Below, piece after piece: positions 1 through 13,221 of a DNA stretch of 64,000 bases. The DNA is from Papio anubis (Eukaryota; Chordata; Mammalia; Primates; Cercopithecidae): contig NC_044989.1 in NCBI RefSeq assembly GCF_008728515.1, forward strand, positions 69,217,754-69,281,753. Direction: 5' to 3'. Position 1 is the stretch's first letter; each line of letters opens with the position of its first letter. Made by a program: the position numbers and the translations under genes. Below the pieces are notes generated by a model. It did no database searches, was not told the origin of the DNA, and saw only the letters and a program-made list of their open reading frames with translations.

Positions 1-2150
1 GGGGCAATCCCTGAAAACCGGACTGAATTAACTAAAAACACTGTCGGCGGTGCAAGAGTTGATTTCCTTCCGTTAAAATAAGGGTTTGCACTGTGTAAAT
101 AGTCTGTATGACATATAAACACCTACTGTGCCCCAGGTACTGCACTTTGTGCTGGGGATTCTACAAATGACAGAAATTACCTGTCCCTAGCTCAGGCCTG
201 AATTATCACTTCACGGGCAACATTCTTACTATTTTTAGGTAATAATTCCAGATAATAGTGTATCATAAACTAGACAGTAGTGAATTTTCCAACGTGTATT
301 TTACTGTCACAACCTAAGCACAGAATCCAAGAATATTAGTGCTGACAGATCATTTACTGAAGCCCTGCATCATTTTATTGTCAATGAAAAACCTTAGGCC
401 TGAGGATGTTTAATGACTTTTCCCTTAGGAAAAATGAAAAACCTTAGGCCTGAGGATGTTTAGTGATTCTGACATAGTCAGAATCTAACAGAACTAAGAT
501 CTGAAAACAACTCTGGGTGAGTCCATAGCATTTCCACCATACCACACTAGCATCCAATAGCAAATCTCTCTATAACACCTTCCTTGCAACTGCCCCACTC
601 CAAAACCCCTCCCCCATCAGCTTGTGGTGTGAGCTCAGCCGAAAAAAAAAAACCTCATTTTTCCACTAGTTACAGTTAGGAGTTTTAAGAGAGCAATTAA
701 CAGTAAGGAGTGAATGAGAGTAGGTTTAATCCTCCAAGGAACATGTGTGTTTTAAAAGAGAGGAAGTCCATAATAATAACTATTTTTGCACATTTGTAGC
801 TCTTTGCCTTTTACAAAGCCACTTTCATATTGGAACTGCACGATAGTAGGATATTAACTGTACAGATGGAGACGCTAAGGCTCATGGCGAGTCTTTTCCC
901 TGACAGAACCAGTAAGTGGCAAAGCTGGGGTAGACACCCACATCCTTGGTCATAAATCCGGAGATCTTTCCAATAATAAAGTATCCAATTAAACGGATGG
1001 GATGTCTGTCAAGGTATTTTTGGAAAGTGTCAATTATCCCTTCTTCCTCCAAGAATAGGGGTCAACCAGTTGGCTCTTGTGCAAATGTGCTGCCCCCGTC
1101 ACCACCACTGTGAAGCTGAAGAATCTGGGCTGCAGCGACTGCTGTCTTACATGTTTCCTCATCTCCAAGGGGATGGGCTCTTTATAAACTCCATAAATGA
1201 GCACAAGAGGCGTTGTCCCCTTTTAGTTTATTAAAACCCACTTTTAGAAAAGGCCAGGTCAAAAGATTAAAGGGAAATAGATACGAAATGTTAGAAAATG
1301 GAAGCAAGCCCTTCTAATCCCCTCCACATTCTTCCCCACGACCCTGTCCCCCTCTTGCTACCCAGGGAAGGATCACACCCTTTCCATCACAGCGAATCAG
1401 CCGCCCTGACACGTCCTGAGATCTGCTTCTCCTTCCAGCCTTTCAGCACCCAATATTGGACACACATTCCTTTAGAGCCTGTGGCAGCCGCTGCCTCGTG
1501 CGACAAGTGGCCGCGCATTGCAGATGCACACCACAGTCTACCAAGCGTGGTGGAACGGGTTATCTCAGATCAAATTCCTGCGGCAGCCACTTCCTCTGCT
1601 TATCTGGGAATCGGGGATTTTTATGAGGGCGGGTGGATGTAAGCCCTTCCAGTGCACCAGCGGTCCTAATAAGCATGACTTCTTGGCAATGCAATCTGAG
1701 AGTGAGCTCTAATGTGTGCTAAGGGCGTATGCTTCCAAAGAGGGAGGGAGACCTGACAAGCAGAAACCCACTCAGTCATGCATCCCTTTACCCACAAAGG
1801 CCTATTCGATGCCCATATTTGCCAGACCTGGACTGGCACACGGGAGACCATGAGTGAGGCCTGATCTTTGCACTGAAGGAAAGCAAGAGGAACAATGTGA
1901 AGAACGTACAGAGTGCTGTGGGAATGAGCCGTCCAACTCTAAGAAAAGCCAGGGATTATCAGGTTTGACTCGCAAGAGGGCTGACACTCAGCAGGTGAAT
2001 GATTTGTGCCATGGCCCTCCATGAATGGGTTATGCAGCCAAGATTGGAACCGCGAGCTGATTCCCATACTCCCCACTGTCCCCTGAAGGCTGAGGAACAA
2101 ATCACGAAGAGAGATTTTCACAAGGTTCTTATTCACAGATTGCTTCTGTC
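1..2150. other. Non-coding single-copy sequence with a MIR
   Basis: No gene is supported. A MIR-like stretch lies near 840-960 (decayed 'gctggg...cagaaccagtaagtggcaaagctgggg'-type core). A direct repeat lies at 383-466. The longest frame (1298-1642) has no recognisable domain, start context or splice partner. Confidence 0.6.
383..466. repeat. Tandem duplication, about 50-bp period
   Basis: A 34-bp block beginning 'aatgaaaaaccttaggcc' occurs at 383 and again at 433, differing by one base. The intervening spacer is 16 bp. The near-identity suggests a recent local duplication. Confidence 0.9.
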
Positions 2151-2151
2151 A

Positions 2152-5100
2152 TTTTTTTCCATAGGTTATTGGGGTACAGGAGGTATTTGGTTACATGAGC
2201 AGCTTCTTTAGTGGTGATTGGTGAGATTTTGGTGGACCCATCACCTGAGCAGTATACACTGCACCGTATTTGTAGTCTTTTATCCCTCACCCGACTTCCA
2301 CTCTTTCCCCCAAGTCCCCGAAGTCCATTGTATCATTCTTATGCCTTTGCGTCCTCACAGTTTAGCTCCCACATATCAATGAGAACATACAATGTTTGGT
2401 TTTCCATTCCTGAGTTACATCACTTAGAATAATAGACTCCAATGTCATCCAGGTCACTGCAAATGCTGTCAATTCATTCCTTTTTGTGGCTACATAGTAT
2501 TCCATCATATATATACACCTCACAGTTTCTTTATCACTCGTTGATTGATGGACATTTGGGTTGGTTCCACAGTTTTGCAGTTGTGAATTGTGCTGCTATA
2601 AACATGCATGTGCAAGTATCTTTTTCTAATAATGACTTTTTTCCTCTGGGTAGATACCCAGTAGTGGGATTGCTGGATCAAATGGTAGACCTACTTTCAG
2701 CTCTTTAAGAAATCTCCACACTGTTTTCCATAGTGACTGTACATTTCCACCAGCAGTGTAGAAGTGTTCCCTGTTCACTACATCCATGCCAACATCTACT
2801 TTTTTTTTTTTTTTCTTTTTTTGATTATGGCCATTCTTGCAGGAGTAAGATGGTATCACATTGTGGTTTTGATTTGCATTCCCTGATCATTAGTGATGCT
2901 GAGCATTTTTTATGTTTGTTGGCCATTTGTATATCTTATTTTCAGAATAATCTATTCATGTCTTTAGTCCATTTTTGGATGGGATTGTTTGTTTATTTCT
3001 TACTGATTTGTTTGAGTTCATTGTAGATTCTAGCTATTAATCCTTTGTCAGACGTATAGATCATGAAGATTTTCTCCCACTCTGTGGGTTGTCTGTTTAC
3101 TCTGCTGACTGTTCCTCTTGCCATGCAAAAGCAATTAATTAATTAGGTCCCAGCTATTTACCTTTGTTTTTATTGCAGTTGCTTTTGGGTTCTTGGTCAT
3201 GAAATCCTTGCCTAAGCCAATGTCTAGAAGGGTTTTTCCAACGCTATCTTCTAGAATTTTTACAGTTTCAGGTTTTAGGTTTAAGTCCTTAATCCATCTT
3301 CAGTTGATTGTTATATAATGTAAGAGATGAGGATCCAGTTTCATTCTCCTACATGTGGCTAGTCAATTATCCCAGCACCATTTGTTGAAAATGGTGTCCT
3401 TTCTCCACTTTACGTTTTTGTTTGCTTTGTCAAGGATCAGTTGGATGTAAGCATTTGGATTTATTTCTGGGTTCTCTATTATGTTCCATTGATCTATGTG
3501 CCTATTTTTATACCAGTACCATGCTGTTTTGGTGACTATGGCCTTATAGTATAGTTTGAAATCAGGTAGTGTGATGCCTCCAGATTTGTTCTTTTTGGTT
3601 AGTATTGCTTTGGCTATGTGGGCTCTTTATTGGTTCCGTATGAATTTTAGAATTTTTTTTCTAATTCTGTGAAGAATGATAGTGGTATTTGGATGGGGAT
3701 TGCATTGAATTTGTAGACTGCTTTTGGCAGCATGATCATTTTCAAAATATTGATTCTACCCACCCATGAGCATGGAATGTGTTACCGTTTGTTCGTGTCA
3801 TCTATGATTTCTTTCAGCAGTGTTTCACAGTTTTCCTCATAGAGGTATTTCAATTCCTTGGTTAGGTATATTCCTAAGTATTTTATTTTATTTTTTTGCA
3901 GCTATTATAAAAGGGTTTGATTCTTTGCTTGGTCGTTGTTGGTATATAGAAGAGCTACTGATTTGTGTACATTAGTCTTGTATCTGGAAACTTTGCTGAA
4001 TTATTTTATCAGTTCTAGGAGCTTTCTGGAGGAGTCCTTAGTGTTTCCAAGGTAAATGATCATGTCGTCAGCAAACAGTGACAGTTTAACTTCCTGTTTA
4101 CGGATTTGGATGCCCTTTATTTCTTTCTCTTGTCTGACTGCTCTGGCTAGCACTTCCAGTACTATGTTGAAGAGGAGTGGTGACAGTGGGCGTCCTTGTC
4201 TTGTTTCAGTTCTCGGAGGGAATGCTTTCAACTTTTCCTCTTTCAGTATTATGTTGGCTGTGGGTTTGTCATAGATGTCTTTTATTACATTAAGATATGT
4301 CCCTTGTATGCCTATTTGGCAGAGAGTTTAATTGTAAAGGGATGCCAGATTTTGTCTAATGCTTTTTCTGCATCTATTGAGATGATCATGTGATTTTTGT
4401 TTAAATTCTATTTATGTGGTGTATCACATTTACTGACTTGTGTATATTAAACCATCCCTGCATCTCTTGTTTGAAACCCACTTGGTCATGGTGGATTATC
4501 TTTTTGATACATTGTTGGATTTGGCTAGCTAGTATGTTGTCAAGGATTTTAGCACCTGTGTTCATCAAGGATATCAGTCTGTGGTTTTCTTTTTTGGTTA
4601 TGTCCTTTCCTGGTTTTGGTATTAGGGTGATGCTGGCTTCATAGAATGAATGAGGGAGGATTCCTTCTTTATCTTGTGGAATAGTGTCAAAAGGATGGGT
4701 ACCAATTCTTTGAATGTCTGGTAGAATTTTGCTATGAATCTAGTCCTGGACTTTTCTTGTTGGTAATTTTTAAATTACCATTTCAGTCTCACTGCTTGTT
4801 ATTGGTCTGTTCAGGGTATCTAATTCTTCCTAATTTAAGCTAGGAGGGTTGTATTTTTCCAGGAATTTATCCATCTCTTCTAGATTTTCTAGTTTATGTG
4901 CACAAAGGTATTCATAGTAGCCTTGAATGATCTTTTGTATTTCAGTGGTGTCAGTGGTAATATCTCCTGTTTCGTTTCTTAGTGAGGTTTTTGGATTTTC
5001 TCTCTTCTTTTCTTGGTTAATCTTGCTAATGATCTATCAATTTTATTTATCTTTTCAAAGAACCAGGTTCTTGTTTCATTTATCATTTGTATTTTTTTTG

Positions 5101-6173
5101 TTTCAATTTCATTTAATTCTGCTCTGATCTTGTTTATTTCCTTTCTTCTGCTGGGTTTGGGTTTGGTTTGTCTTTGTTTCTCTAGTTCCTTGAGTTGTGA
5201 CCTTAGAATGTCAGTTTGTGCTCTTTCAGTCTTTTTGTTATAAGCATTTAGGGCTGTGAACTTTCCTCTTAGCATCGCCTTTGCTGTATCCCAGAGGTTT
5301 TGATAGGTTGTGTCATTATTGTCATTCAGTTTGAAGAATTTTAAAATTTCTATCTTGATTTTGTTTTTGACCCAATGCTCATTCAGGGTCAGGTTACCAA
5401 ATTTCCATGTATTTGCATGGTTTTGAAGATTCCTTTTGGAGTTGATTTCCAGTTTTTTTCCACTGTGATCTGAGAGCATGCTTGATGTAATTTCAATTTT
5501 CTTAAATTTATTGAGGCGCATTTTATGGCCTATCATATGGTCTATCTCGGAGAAAGTTCCATGCGCTGTTGAATAGAATGTGTATTCTGCAGTTGTTGGA
5601 TGAAATGTTCTGTATATATCTGTTAAGTCCATTTGTTCCAAGGTATAGTTTGAATCCATTGTTTCTTTGTTGACTTTCTGTCTTTATATCCTGCCTAGTG
5701 CTGTCAGTGGAGTATTGAAGTCCCCCACTATTATTGTGTTGCTGTCTATCTCATTTCTTAGATCTATTAGCAATTGTTTTATAAATTTGGGAGCTCCAGT
5801 GTTAGCTGCATATATGTTTAGGATTGTGATATTTTCCTGTTAGATTAGTCCTTTTATCATTATGTAATGTCCCTCTTTGTCTTTTTTAACTGCTGATGCT
5901 TTAAAGTTTGTTTTGTCTGATATAAGAATAGCTACCCCGCTTGCTTTTGGTGTCCATTTGCATGAAATGCCTTTTCCACCCTTTTACTTGAAGTTTATGT
6001 GAGTTCTTATGTGTTAGGTGAGTCTCCTGAAGGCAGCAGATAGTTGGTTGGTGAGTTCTTATTCATTCTGCAGTTTTGTATCTTTTAAGTGGAGCATTGA
6101 GGCCATTTACATTCAATGTTAGCATTGAAATGTGAGGTACAATTGCATTCATCATGCTCTTTGTTACTTGTGT

Positions 6174-6204
<31 letters not shown>

Positions 6205-7160
6205 GAGACAAACTCTCACTTAGTCGCCCAGATAGGAGTGCAGCGGCACAACCTCAGTTTGCTGCACTCTCCACCTCCTGGGTTCAAGCAATTCTGCTGC
6301 CCTCAGCCTCCCGTGTAGCTGGAATTACAGGTGTCTGCCACCATGCCCAGCTAATTTTTTTGTATTTTTAGTAGAGACAGGGTTTCACCACATTGACCAG
6401 GTTGGTTTTGAACTCCTGACCTCAAGTGATCTGCCCACCTTGGCCTCCCAAAGTGCTGGGATTATAACAGGTGTGAGCCACTGTGCCTGGCCTGGTTTTT
6501 TTTGTTTTTTTTGTTTTTGCTCTTTAACTTGCATTTTTGTTTTATAGGTCCTATGTGATTTATGCTTTAAAGAGGTACTGTTTTGATGTGTTTCCAGGAT
6601 TTGTTTCAAGATTTAGAGCTCCTTTTAGCAGTTCTTGTAGTGGTGGCTTGGTAATGGCGAATTCTCTGAGCATTTGTTTGTCTGAAAAAAAAAAAAAAAA
6701 CTATATTTTTCCTTCATATATGATGATTAGTTTCACTGAATACCAAATTCTTGACTGATAATTGTTTTGTTTGATGAGGCTGAAGACAGGGCCCCAATCC
6801 CTTCTAGCTTGTGGGGTTTCTGCTAAGAAATCTGCTGTTAATCTGACAGGTTTTCCCTTATTGGTTACCTGGTGCTTCTGTCTCACAGATCTTAAGATTC
6901 TTTCCTTCGTCTTAACTTTGGATAACCCGATGACAATGTGCCTAGGTGAAGATCTTTTTGCAATGAATTTCCCAGGTGTTCTTTGTGCATCTTGTTTTTG
7001 GATGTCTAGGACTCTAGCAAGGCCAGGGAAATTTTCCTCAATTATTCCCCCAAATATATTTTCCAAGCTTTTAGAATTCTCTTCTTCTTCAGGAACACTG
7101 ATTATTCTTAGGTTTGGCCATTTAACATAATCCCAGACTTCTTGGAGGCTTTGTTCATAT
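2152..7160 (-). mobile_element. LINE-1, minus strand, 5'-truncated in ORF1
   Basis: The 3' UTR is at the left (2152 onward). ORF2 remnants run to about 6140 and the ORF1 C-terminal part covers about 6700-7160. Recognisable frames are the endonuclease/ORF2 stretch 4979-5659 (NLWDTAKAMLRGKF, WFFEKINKIDRSLARL) and the reverse-transcriptase FADDMIIYL box (4001-4231). ORF1 shows TNKGKPVRLTADF and ARRDWGPVFS. Stops and frameshifts are frequent, so it is long dead. An Alu sits at about 6176-6492. Confidence 0.93.
6176..6492 (-). mobile_element. Alu (S/J type) inside the L1
   Basis: A poly(T) run is followed by 'gagacaaactctcact', both Alu arms, and the end 'gccactgtgcctggcc'. It interrupts the L1 between ORF2 and ORF1. 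Confidence 0.93.
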
Positions 7161-7245
7161 TTTTTCTTTTTTTTCCTTTTTTTTTTCTTTTGGAGACAAA
7201 GTCTCACTCTGCCTTCCAGGCTGGAGTGCAGTGGAGTCCGGTCAT
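7160..7245 (-). mobile_element. 5'-truncated Alu fragment at the L1 edge
   Basis: A T/C-rich tail is followed by 'ggagacaaagtctcactctg' and 'ccaggctggagtgcagtgg', and then Alu identity stops. Only about 75 bp of the 3' end is present. Confidence 0.75.
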
Positions 7246-7583
7246 TGCAGCTTGTTGAGACTGTCTTTGAACCTTTGAACAAAGACTATCTACTTCAGAA
7301 CACCCTTTGGTGCAAAACTTTCATGGTGTTAGTTTCAGATTTATTCCCTTTAACTCTAAGCCACTCAAAATAGTCACAACTATAGACATTCACAAGTGCC
7401 ATAGTAGAAGAGCTCTCCTCTCCTTTATCTTGCAAAACACAAATAAATGAGCTCCTTCTAGTCTCTTTCTTTCCCTTCCTGAGCAACATTATAACATTTC
7501 CCTAAATCCATTAGGCGGGGCACTGCTAAGTAGATACCCATGCCAGGGAGGATAAAGTGAGAGTAGGAATCATTGTTGCCCAG

Positions 7584-8223
7584 TGCATTAGCCCATTCCT
7601 GCATTACTATAAAGAAATACCTAGCCGGGCGCGGTGGCTCACGCCTGTAATCCCAGCACTTTGGGAGGCCGAGGCGGGCGGATCACAAGGTCAGGAGATC
7701 GAGACCACAGTGAAACCCCGTCTCTACTAAAAATACAAAAAAAAAAATTAGCCGGGCGCGGTGGTGGGCGCCTGTAGTCCCAGCTACTCAGGAGGCTGAG
7801 GCAGGAGAATGGCGTGAACCCGGGAGGCGGAGCTTGCAGTGAGCCGAGATCGCGCCACTGCACTCCAGCCTGGGCGACAGCGCGAGACTCCGTCTCAAAA
7901 AAAAAAAAAAAAAGAAATACCTAAGGCAGGGTAATTTATTAAGAAAAGAAGTTTAGTTGACTCAGAGTTCTGCAGACTTTACAAGCATGTGCTAGCCTCT
8001 GCTCAGCTTCTGGGGAGGCCCCAGGAACATGGCAGGAGGTGCAGCAGGAGCAGGCACATCACATGGCCAAGCAGGTGTAATGCAAAGAGAGGTGTCACAC
8101 TATCACAAGGACATAACCAAGCTATGAAGAATTGGCCCCCATGGCCCAAACACCTGCCACCAGGCTCCACTTCCAACACTGGTGATTACAATTCATCATG
8201 AAATTTAGAGGGGGCAACTATCA
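7584..8223 (-). mobile_element. ERVL-MaLR LTR (MST/MLT-like), split by AluY
   Basis: The left piece starts 'tgcattagcccattcctgc', a decayed form of the MST/THE1 end. The right piece resumes 'ctaaggcagggtaatttatt' after the AluY and ends near 'gggcaactatca'. It is a solo LTR with no internal region. The flanks 'cccag'/'cccaa' may be a decayed 5-bp target duplication. Confidence 0.75.
7623..7910 (+). mobile_element. AluY
   Basis: A clean AluY-type element inserted in the LTR, flanked by the 12-bp duplication 'aaagaaatacct'. It has an internal deletion at 'gatcgagaccacagtgaaac', where about 15-20 bp of the first arm is missing. Confidence 0.95.
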
Positions 8224-8510
8224 CCCAAGGAAGGGTGTCCGGATCTAAGCAGGCAAGGAGGGTGTCCATATGGTAAGTAGAGGGTCATAGCCAGGGTGGG
8301 CAAGCAGAGCCTGAGTGTGGTAAGGAGGGCATCCACGCAGTGGAAGGGGTGCTGCTGGCCATGGGAAATTGGTGGCATGCAGGATGATGTAGCAAAGAAA
8401 TAAATATACGAAGGATAACAGGAGCCAGGTTTCTCACTGTCAGAGAAGGGAGTTACAAATATGGAAAATGAGAAACTAAAATGAACCCTAGTATTAGATT
8501 TAAATTGAAT

Positions 8511-8656
8511 GGACTGAGCACAGTGGTTCACACCTATAATCCCAGCACTTTGTGAGGGCAAGGCAGGAGGATCACTTGAGCCTAGGAGTTTGAGACCAAC
8601 CTGGGCAACATAGTGAGACCCTACCTCAGTAAATAAAAAAGAAAAAAGAAATAAGT
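8511..8656 (+). mobile_element. Alu left-monomer (FLAM/AluJ-like)
   Basis: A single arm begins 'ggactgagcacagtggttca' and ends in an A-rich tail, with no right arm. It is flanked by the duplication 'aaattgaa' (8502-8509 and 8657-8664). Confidence 0.85.
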
Positions 8657-8707
8657 AAATTGAAGATACTGGTGTGAGCTGAGGTTTTCATTAGATAGAT
8701 AGACATG

Positions 8708-8766
<59 letters not shown>
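8708..8766. repeat. Compound (CA)n(TA)n microsatellite
   Basis: A CA run passes directly into more than 20 TA units. Likely polymorphic. Confidence 0.97.
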
Positions 8767-8771
<5 letters not shown>

Positions 8772-9639
8772 AATTGATAATTTACCAATATGTAAATATA
8801 TTATATAGCACGTTTCCATCTATGTCTTTATATTTCTACATATATTGGTGTATATGTATACGCATACACATATTCCCCAGCTCTGTCCACTGAGAAGGCC
8901 TAGGGCAGACCTACTCCAATAGCAATGAGCATATATTGAGTTCAGATCCTGGCTTATTAGTACTATTCTCTTATAAAAGGAATCATTGCTACTTGAAGAA
9001 ATGGCTGATTGCAGGATCAGGGCAGGAAAATTATAAGTTGAGCCTGGAATATCTTGTGCCCAGCAGAAGGAAGTACTCAGTGCATAGTAAGAGCATATCT
9101 ATAGGACATAGAAGTCAGTGTGAGGCAATCCTCTGGGCAAATCAGGAACAATCTGAGCATCAAAATGAAAAACAAGCGTAATGGATTACAACCCACTGAA
9201 TTGAATAGGATGCCACGTCCATGCTGATGTAAATAAAATAAATGAATAAATTGAACATTTGGTGAGAAATGGAATATATACATAGTTCCCAAGTATCTCT
9301 CAACAAAATTCTTAGTAAGTACAAAGGGAAAAGAGTAGCTACAGTGGAAAAGCTTGGCAGAAGCCACCCTAGTCAAGTGATCCGAGTGGGCAGAAACAGT
9401 GTTAGAACAAAACAAAATCATGTGCCACCTGATGGGAGGCAACAAGAAGAACACAGCAACACTTTAGTGCTATTTCTGACAAGGATGAATCCAACCTGAA
9501 TGACAGCTGGAATCCAACCATAAGAATGCATCAACTGAACTGTAAACTCAGGGACATTCCACTAAATAACTAGTGTGTAATCTTCAAACGTGCTAAGATC
9601 ATTAAAATGAAGGAAAGATTGAGGAAGTGTTGCAAACTG

Positions 9640-9858
9640 GAAGGGACTAAAGAAGCATGACAACCAAATAACTCATGATTCTGAACTGGCTCCTTTTTCT
9701 ATAAAGGACATTAATGGGATAGTTGGCAAAACTTGATCAGGGGCTTAAAGATTATATGGTAACAATGTACCAATGTCCATTTCCTGATTGTGCTGGCTGT
9801 TTTGTGGTTATCTAGAAAAATGTCCTGGTTTATAGAAAATACAAAAAAGGATTCAGGA
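9640..9858 (+). mobile_element. Older interspersed repeat, left part
   Basis: The text around 'tttttctataaaggacatta' matches a common mammalian repeat whose family I cannot name with confidence. It is cut by the L1 at 9859 and appears to resume at 16867. Confidence 0.5.
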
Positions 9859-12056
9859 GGAGGAGGAGGCAGAGCAAGATGGCTGCATAGAACCATCCAG
9901 CAGTCACGCCTCCCTTAGGAACATCAAATTGAACGATTGTTTACACAAGAAAGCACATTCAATAGGAACCAAAAAAAAAAAAAAAAATGAGATAAGTAAT
10001 CACAGTACCTGGTTTTAACATAATATCAAGGAAAGACACATTGAAGATGTGTCTTTCTTCATTCATTGCCTACACCACCCTTGTCCCAATCCCAGGCAGT
10101 GCAGTGCAGGCAGAATCTGTGTGCTTGGGGGAAGGACAGCAAGGTGATTGCAGGACTTTGCATTGAAACTCCATGTTGCCCTGTCATGAAGAAATACAAC
10201 ACTGGGCAGAAGTCCACCAGTGCCCAAGGAGGAAGCATTTAGACCAGCACTGGGCCAGAGGGAAATCCTCTGCCCCAGAAGAAGGAAACCAAGTCTTAAC
10301 TAGCTTCACTACCAACTGACTAAAGTGGCCTGGGGCCCCAAATAAATTTAAGTGACAGTCATGCCAAAAGAACTGAAGTTCTTGGGCAAGCCCTGGTGCT
10401 TCACTATTCTTAGAGGCTGTGGGTTTGGGGTGCAACCCCGTGTGATACCAGCTGCAGTGACCAGGGAAGTTCCTGCATCATCCCTCCCCTAACTTCCGGC
10501 ATTGCAGGATGGAGAGAGACTCCTCCTGCTTAGGGGAAGGAGAGGGAAGATTACAGAGGACTTTGATTTGTAACTGGGTACCAGCTCAGCCACAGTAAAG
10601 TGCTGGGTGGAATCCTGAAGGCTTCTACTCCAGGCCTTTGCTCCCAGAGCATTTCTAGGCTCACCTCAGGCCAGAAGGGAATCTGTTGTCCAGGTGGGAT
10701 GGACTGAGGTCCAACATGATTCACTACTTGCTGACTAAAATTGCTTTGGATCTTGAATAAATATCAGCAACAGCCAGGCAGTAGTAGGTATGGGCCTTGG
10801 ATGAGCCTCAGTACTGTGCTGTTCTAGGAGGACGTGGGCTTCAGGCACAACCCAGAGTGGTGCTAACTATGGTAGCAACAGAAGTGCCTGTGTCACCCTT
10901 CCCTAAACTCCAAGCAGTTCAGCATAGAGAGACTCCTTCTTGGGGCAAACAAAGGGAAGAGGATGATGGACTTTGCCTGGGAACCCAGAGAATTTTCTAT
11001 CTTCCCCACGTTCACCAAGGCCGTGCATCTGTGAGTCTGTAAGAGCTGCAGAATACCTGGGCTTAGGGTGTCCTCTAGTGCTGAAATGACTGAAATGCTG
11101 AAGTGATCACAGGCTTAGGTAAAAACACTCCATCCCCTTTGAATTCTTGGAAAGCCTTCTCACAAAGAATGAATACAAACAAGGCCGGCCTGCAAAGACT
11201 GGAATAAACACCTAACTCTTCAATGCTCAGACATTGATGAATGTCCACAAGCATCAGAAACATCCAAGAAAATGTGACATCATCAAACAAACTAAACAAG
11301 GCACCAGTTATCAATCCTGGAGTGACAGATATGTAACCTCTCTGACAGTGAATTCAAAATGCAGGTCTTGATGAAGCTCAATTAGCTTCAAGATAACAGA
11401 GACAAAACTCAGAATTCTATCAGAGAAATTTAACAAGGAGATTGAAATAATTTTAAAAATCAAACAGAAATCCGGGAGCTAAAAAATGCAATTGACAAAC
11501 TGCAAAGTGCATCAGGGTGTCTCAACAGCAGAACTGATCAAGCAGAAGAAATAATGGTGAGCTTGAAGACAGGCTATTTGAAAATATGCACTCAGAGAAG
11601 AAAAATGAATTAAAATACACCTACGAGATCTACAAAATAGTCTCAAAATGGCAAATGAAGAGTTGTTGGCCTCAAAGAGGATGTAGGCAGAATATAAGAT
11701 GTAAGAGATAAAGGCAGAAAGTTTTTCAACGAAATAGTAACAGAGAAGTTTCCAAACCCAGAGAAAGACATGAATATCCAGGCACAGAAAGGTCAAAGAA
11801 CACCAAGAAGATTCCATTCAAATAAGACTAAATCAAGGCATATGAAAATCAAATTCTCAAAGGTCAACGACAAGGAAAGGATCCTAAAAGCAGCAAGATA
11901 AAAGAAGCAAAAAACAAAACCCAACTATATGCTAAACAAAGTCACTTTACCAATGAAGACACACATAACCTGAAAATAAACGTATGGAAAAAAAAATTCT
12001 ATGCAAACGAAACCTGCCACCCCCCTGCAAAAAAAAAGAAAAGAAAAATAGCAGAA

Positions 12057-12129
12057 GTAACTATGGTTATCTCAGATAAAACAGATTTTAAGATAACTAT
12101 GGTAATCTCAGTTAAAACAGATTTTAAGA
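12057..12129 (+). repeat. 36-bp tandem duplication within the L1
   Basis: 'taactatggttatctcag' and its near copy recur 36 bp apart, both ending in 'aaaacagattttaag'. Confidence 0.85.
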
Positions 12130-13221
12130 AAAAACTGTGAAAGAAAGCTATTAAATAATGATAAAGGATCAATTCAGCAAGAAGATATAACAACTGTAAA
12201 CATATAGGCACCTGATGCTGGAGCACACAGATATAGAAACCAAATATTATTAGAGCTAAAGAGAGAGATAGACCCCAATACAATAATGGTTAGGGACTTC
12301 AACACCCCGCTTTCAGCATTGGAGAGATCATCTAGACACAAAATCAACAAAGAAATATTGGACTTAATCTGTACTATAAACCAAATGCTCCTAACAAACA
12401 TTTATATAACATTTCGTTCAACAGAATACACATTCTTCTCCTCAGGACATGGAACAGCCTCAAAAATAGATCATATGTTAAGCCACAATACAAGTCTCAA
12501 AATTTTTTTTAAAAAGTGAAATCATATCAAGTATCCTTTCTAACCACAAAGAAATAAAACTAGTAATCAGTAACAGCAGGAATCTTGGAAACTATACTAA
12601 TATGAAAATTAAACAACATGCTCCTGAATGATCAATGGGTCAATGAAGAAATTAGGAAGGAAATTTTAGAATTTCTTAAAACAATGAAAGTGGAAATAAA
12701 ACATCCCCAAATCTATGGGATACAGCAAAAGCAATACTAAGAGAGAAGTTTATAGTACGTATATCAAAAAAGTAGATAATAAGTACCTATATCAAAAAAG
12801 GAGAAAGTTTAAATAAACAACCTAATGACGAATCTCAAGGAACTAGAAAAGCAAGAACATACCAAACCCAAAGTTAGTAAGAGGAAAGAAATGATAAAGA
12901 TCAGAGCAGAAATAAGTAAAATTGAGACTAAAAAATCAATACAGAAGATCAATGAAATAAAAAGTTGGTATTTTGAAAAACATAAACAAAATTGACAAAC
13001 TTTTAGTAAACAAAGAAAAAAGAGAGAAGATCTAAATAAATAAAATCAGAAATTTTAAAAAAGGAGACAACTGAGACCATAGAAATATAAAGAATCATTA
13101 GAGACTATTATGAACAACTGTATACCAAGGAACTGGAAAACCTAGAAGAAATGCATAAATTCCTAGACACATAAAACCTAACAATATTGAGCCATGAAGA
13201 AATACAAACTGAAAAAAAAAA

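Noticed and set aside
1298..1642. 114-residue frame near the window start
   Set aside because: No domain, no conserved motif and no splice context; not enough to call a gene.
4979..5659. 226-residue open frame on the minus strand
   Set aside because: It is the endonuclease-to-RT linker part of an old L1 ORF2 (NLWDTAKAMLRGKF, WFFEKINKIDRSL), not a host gene.
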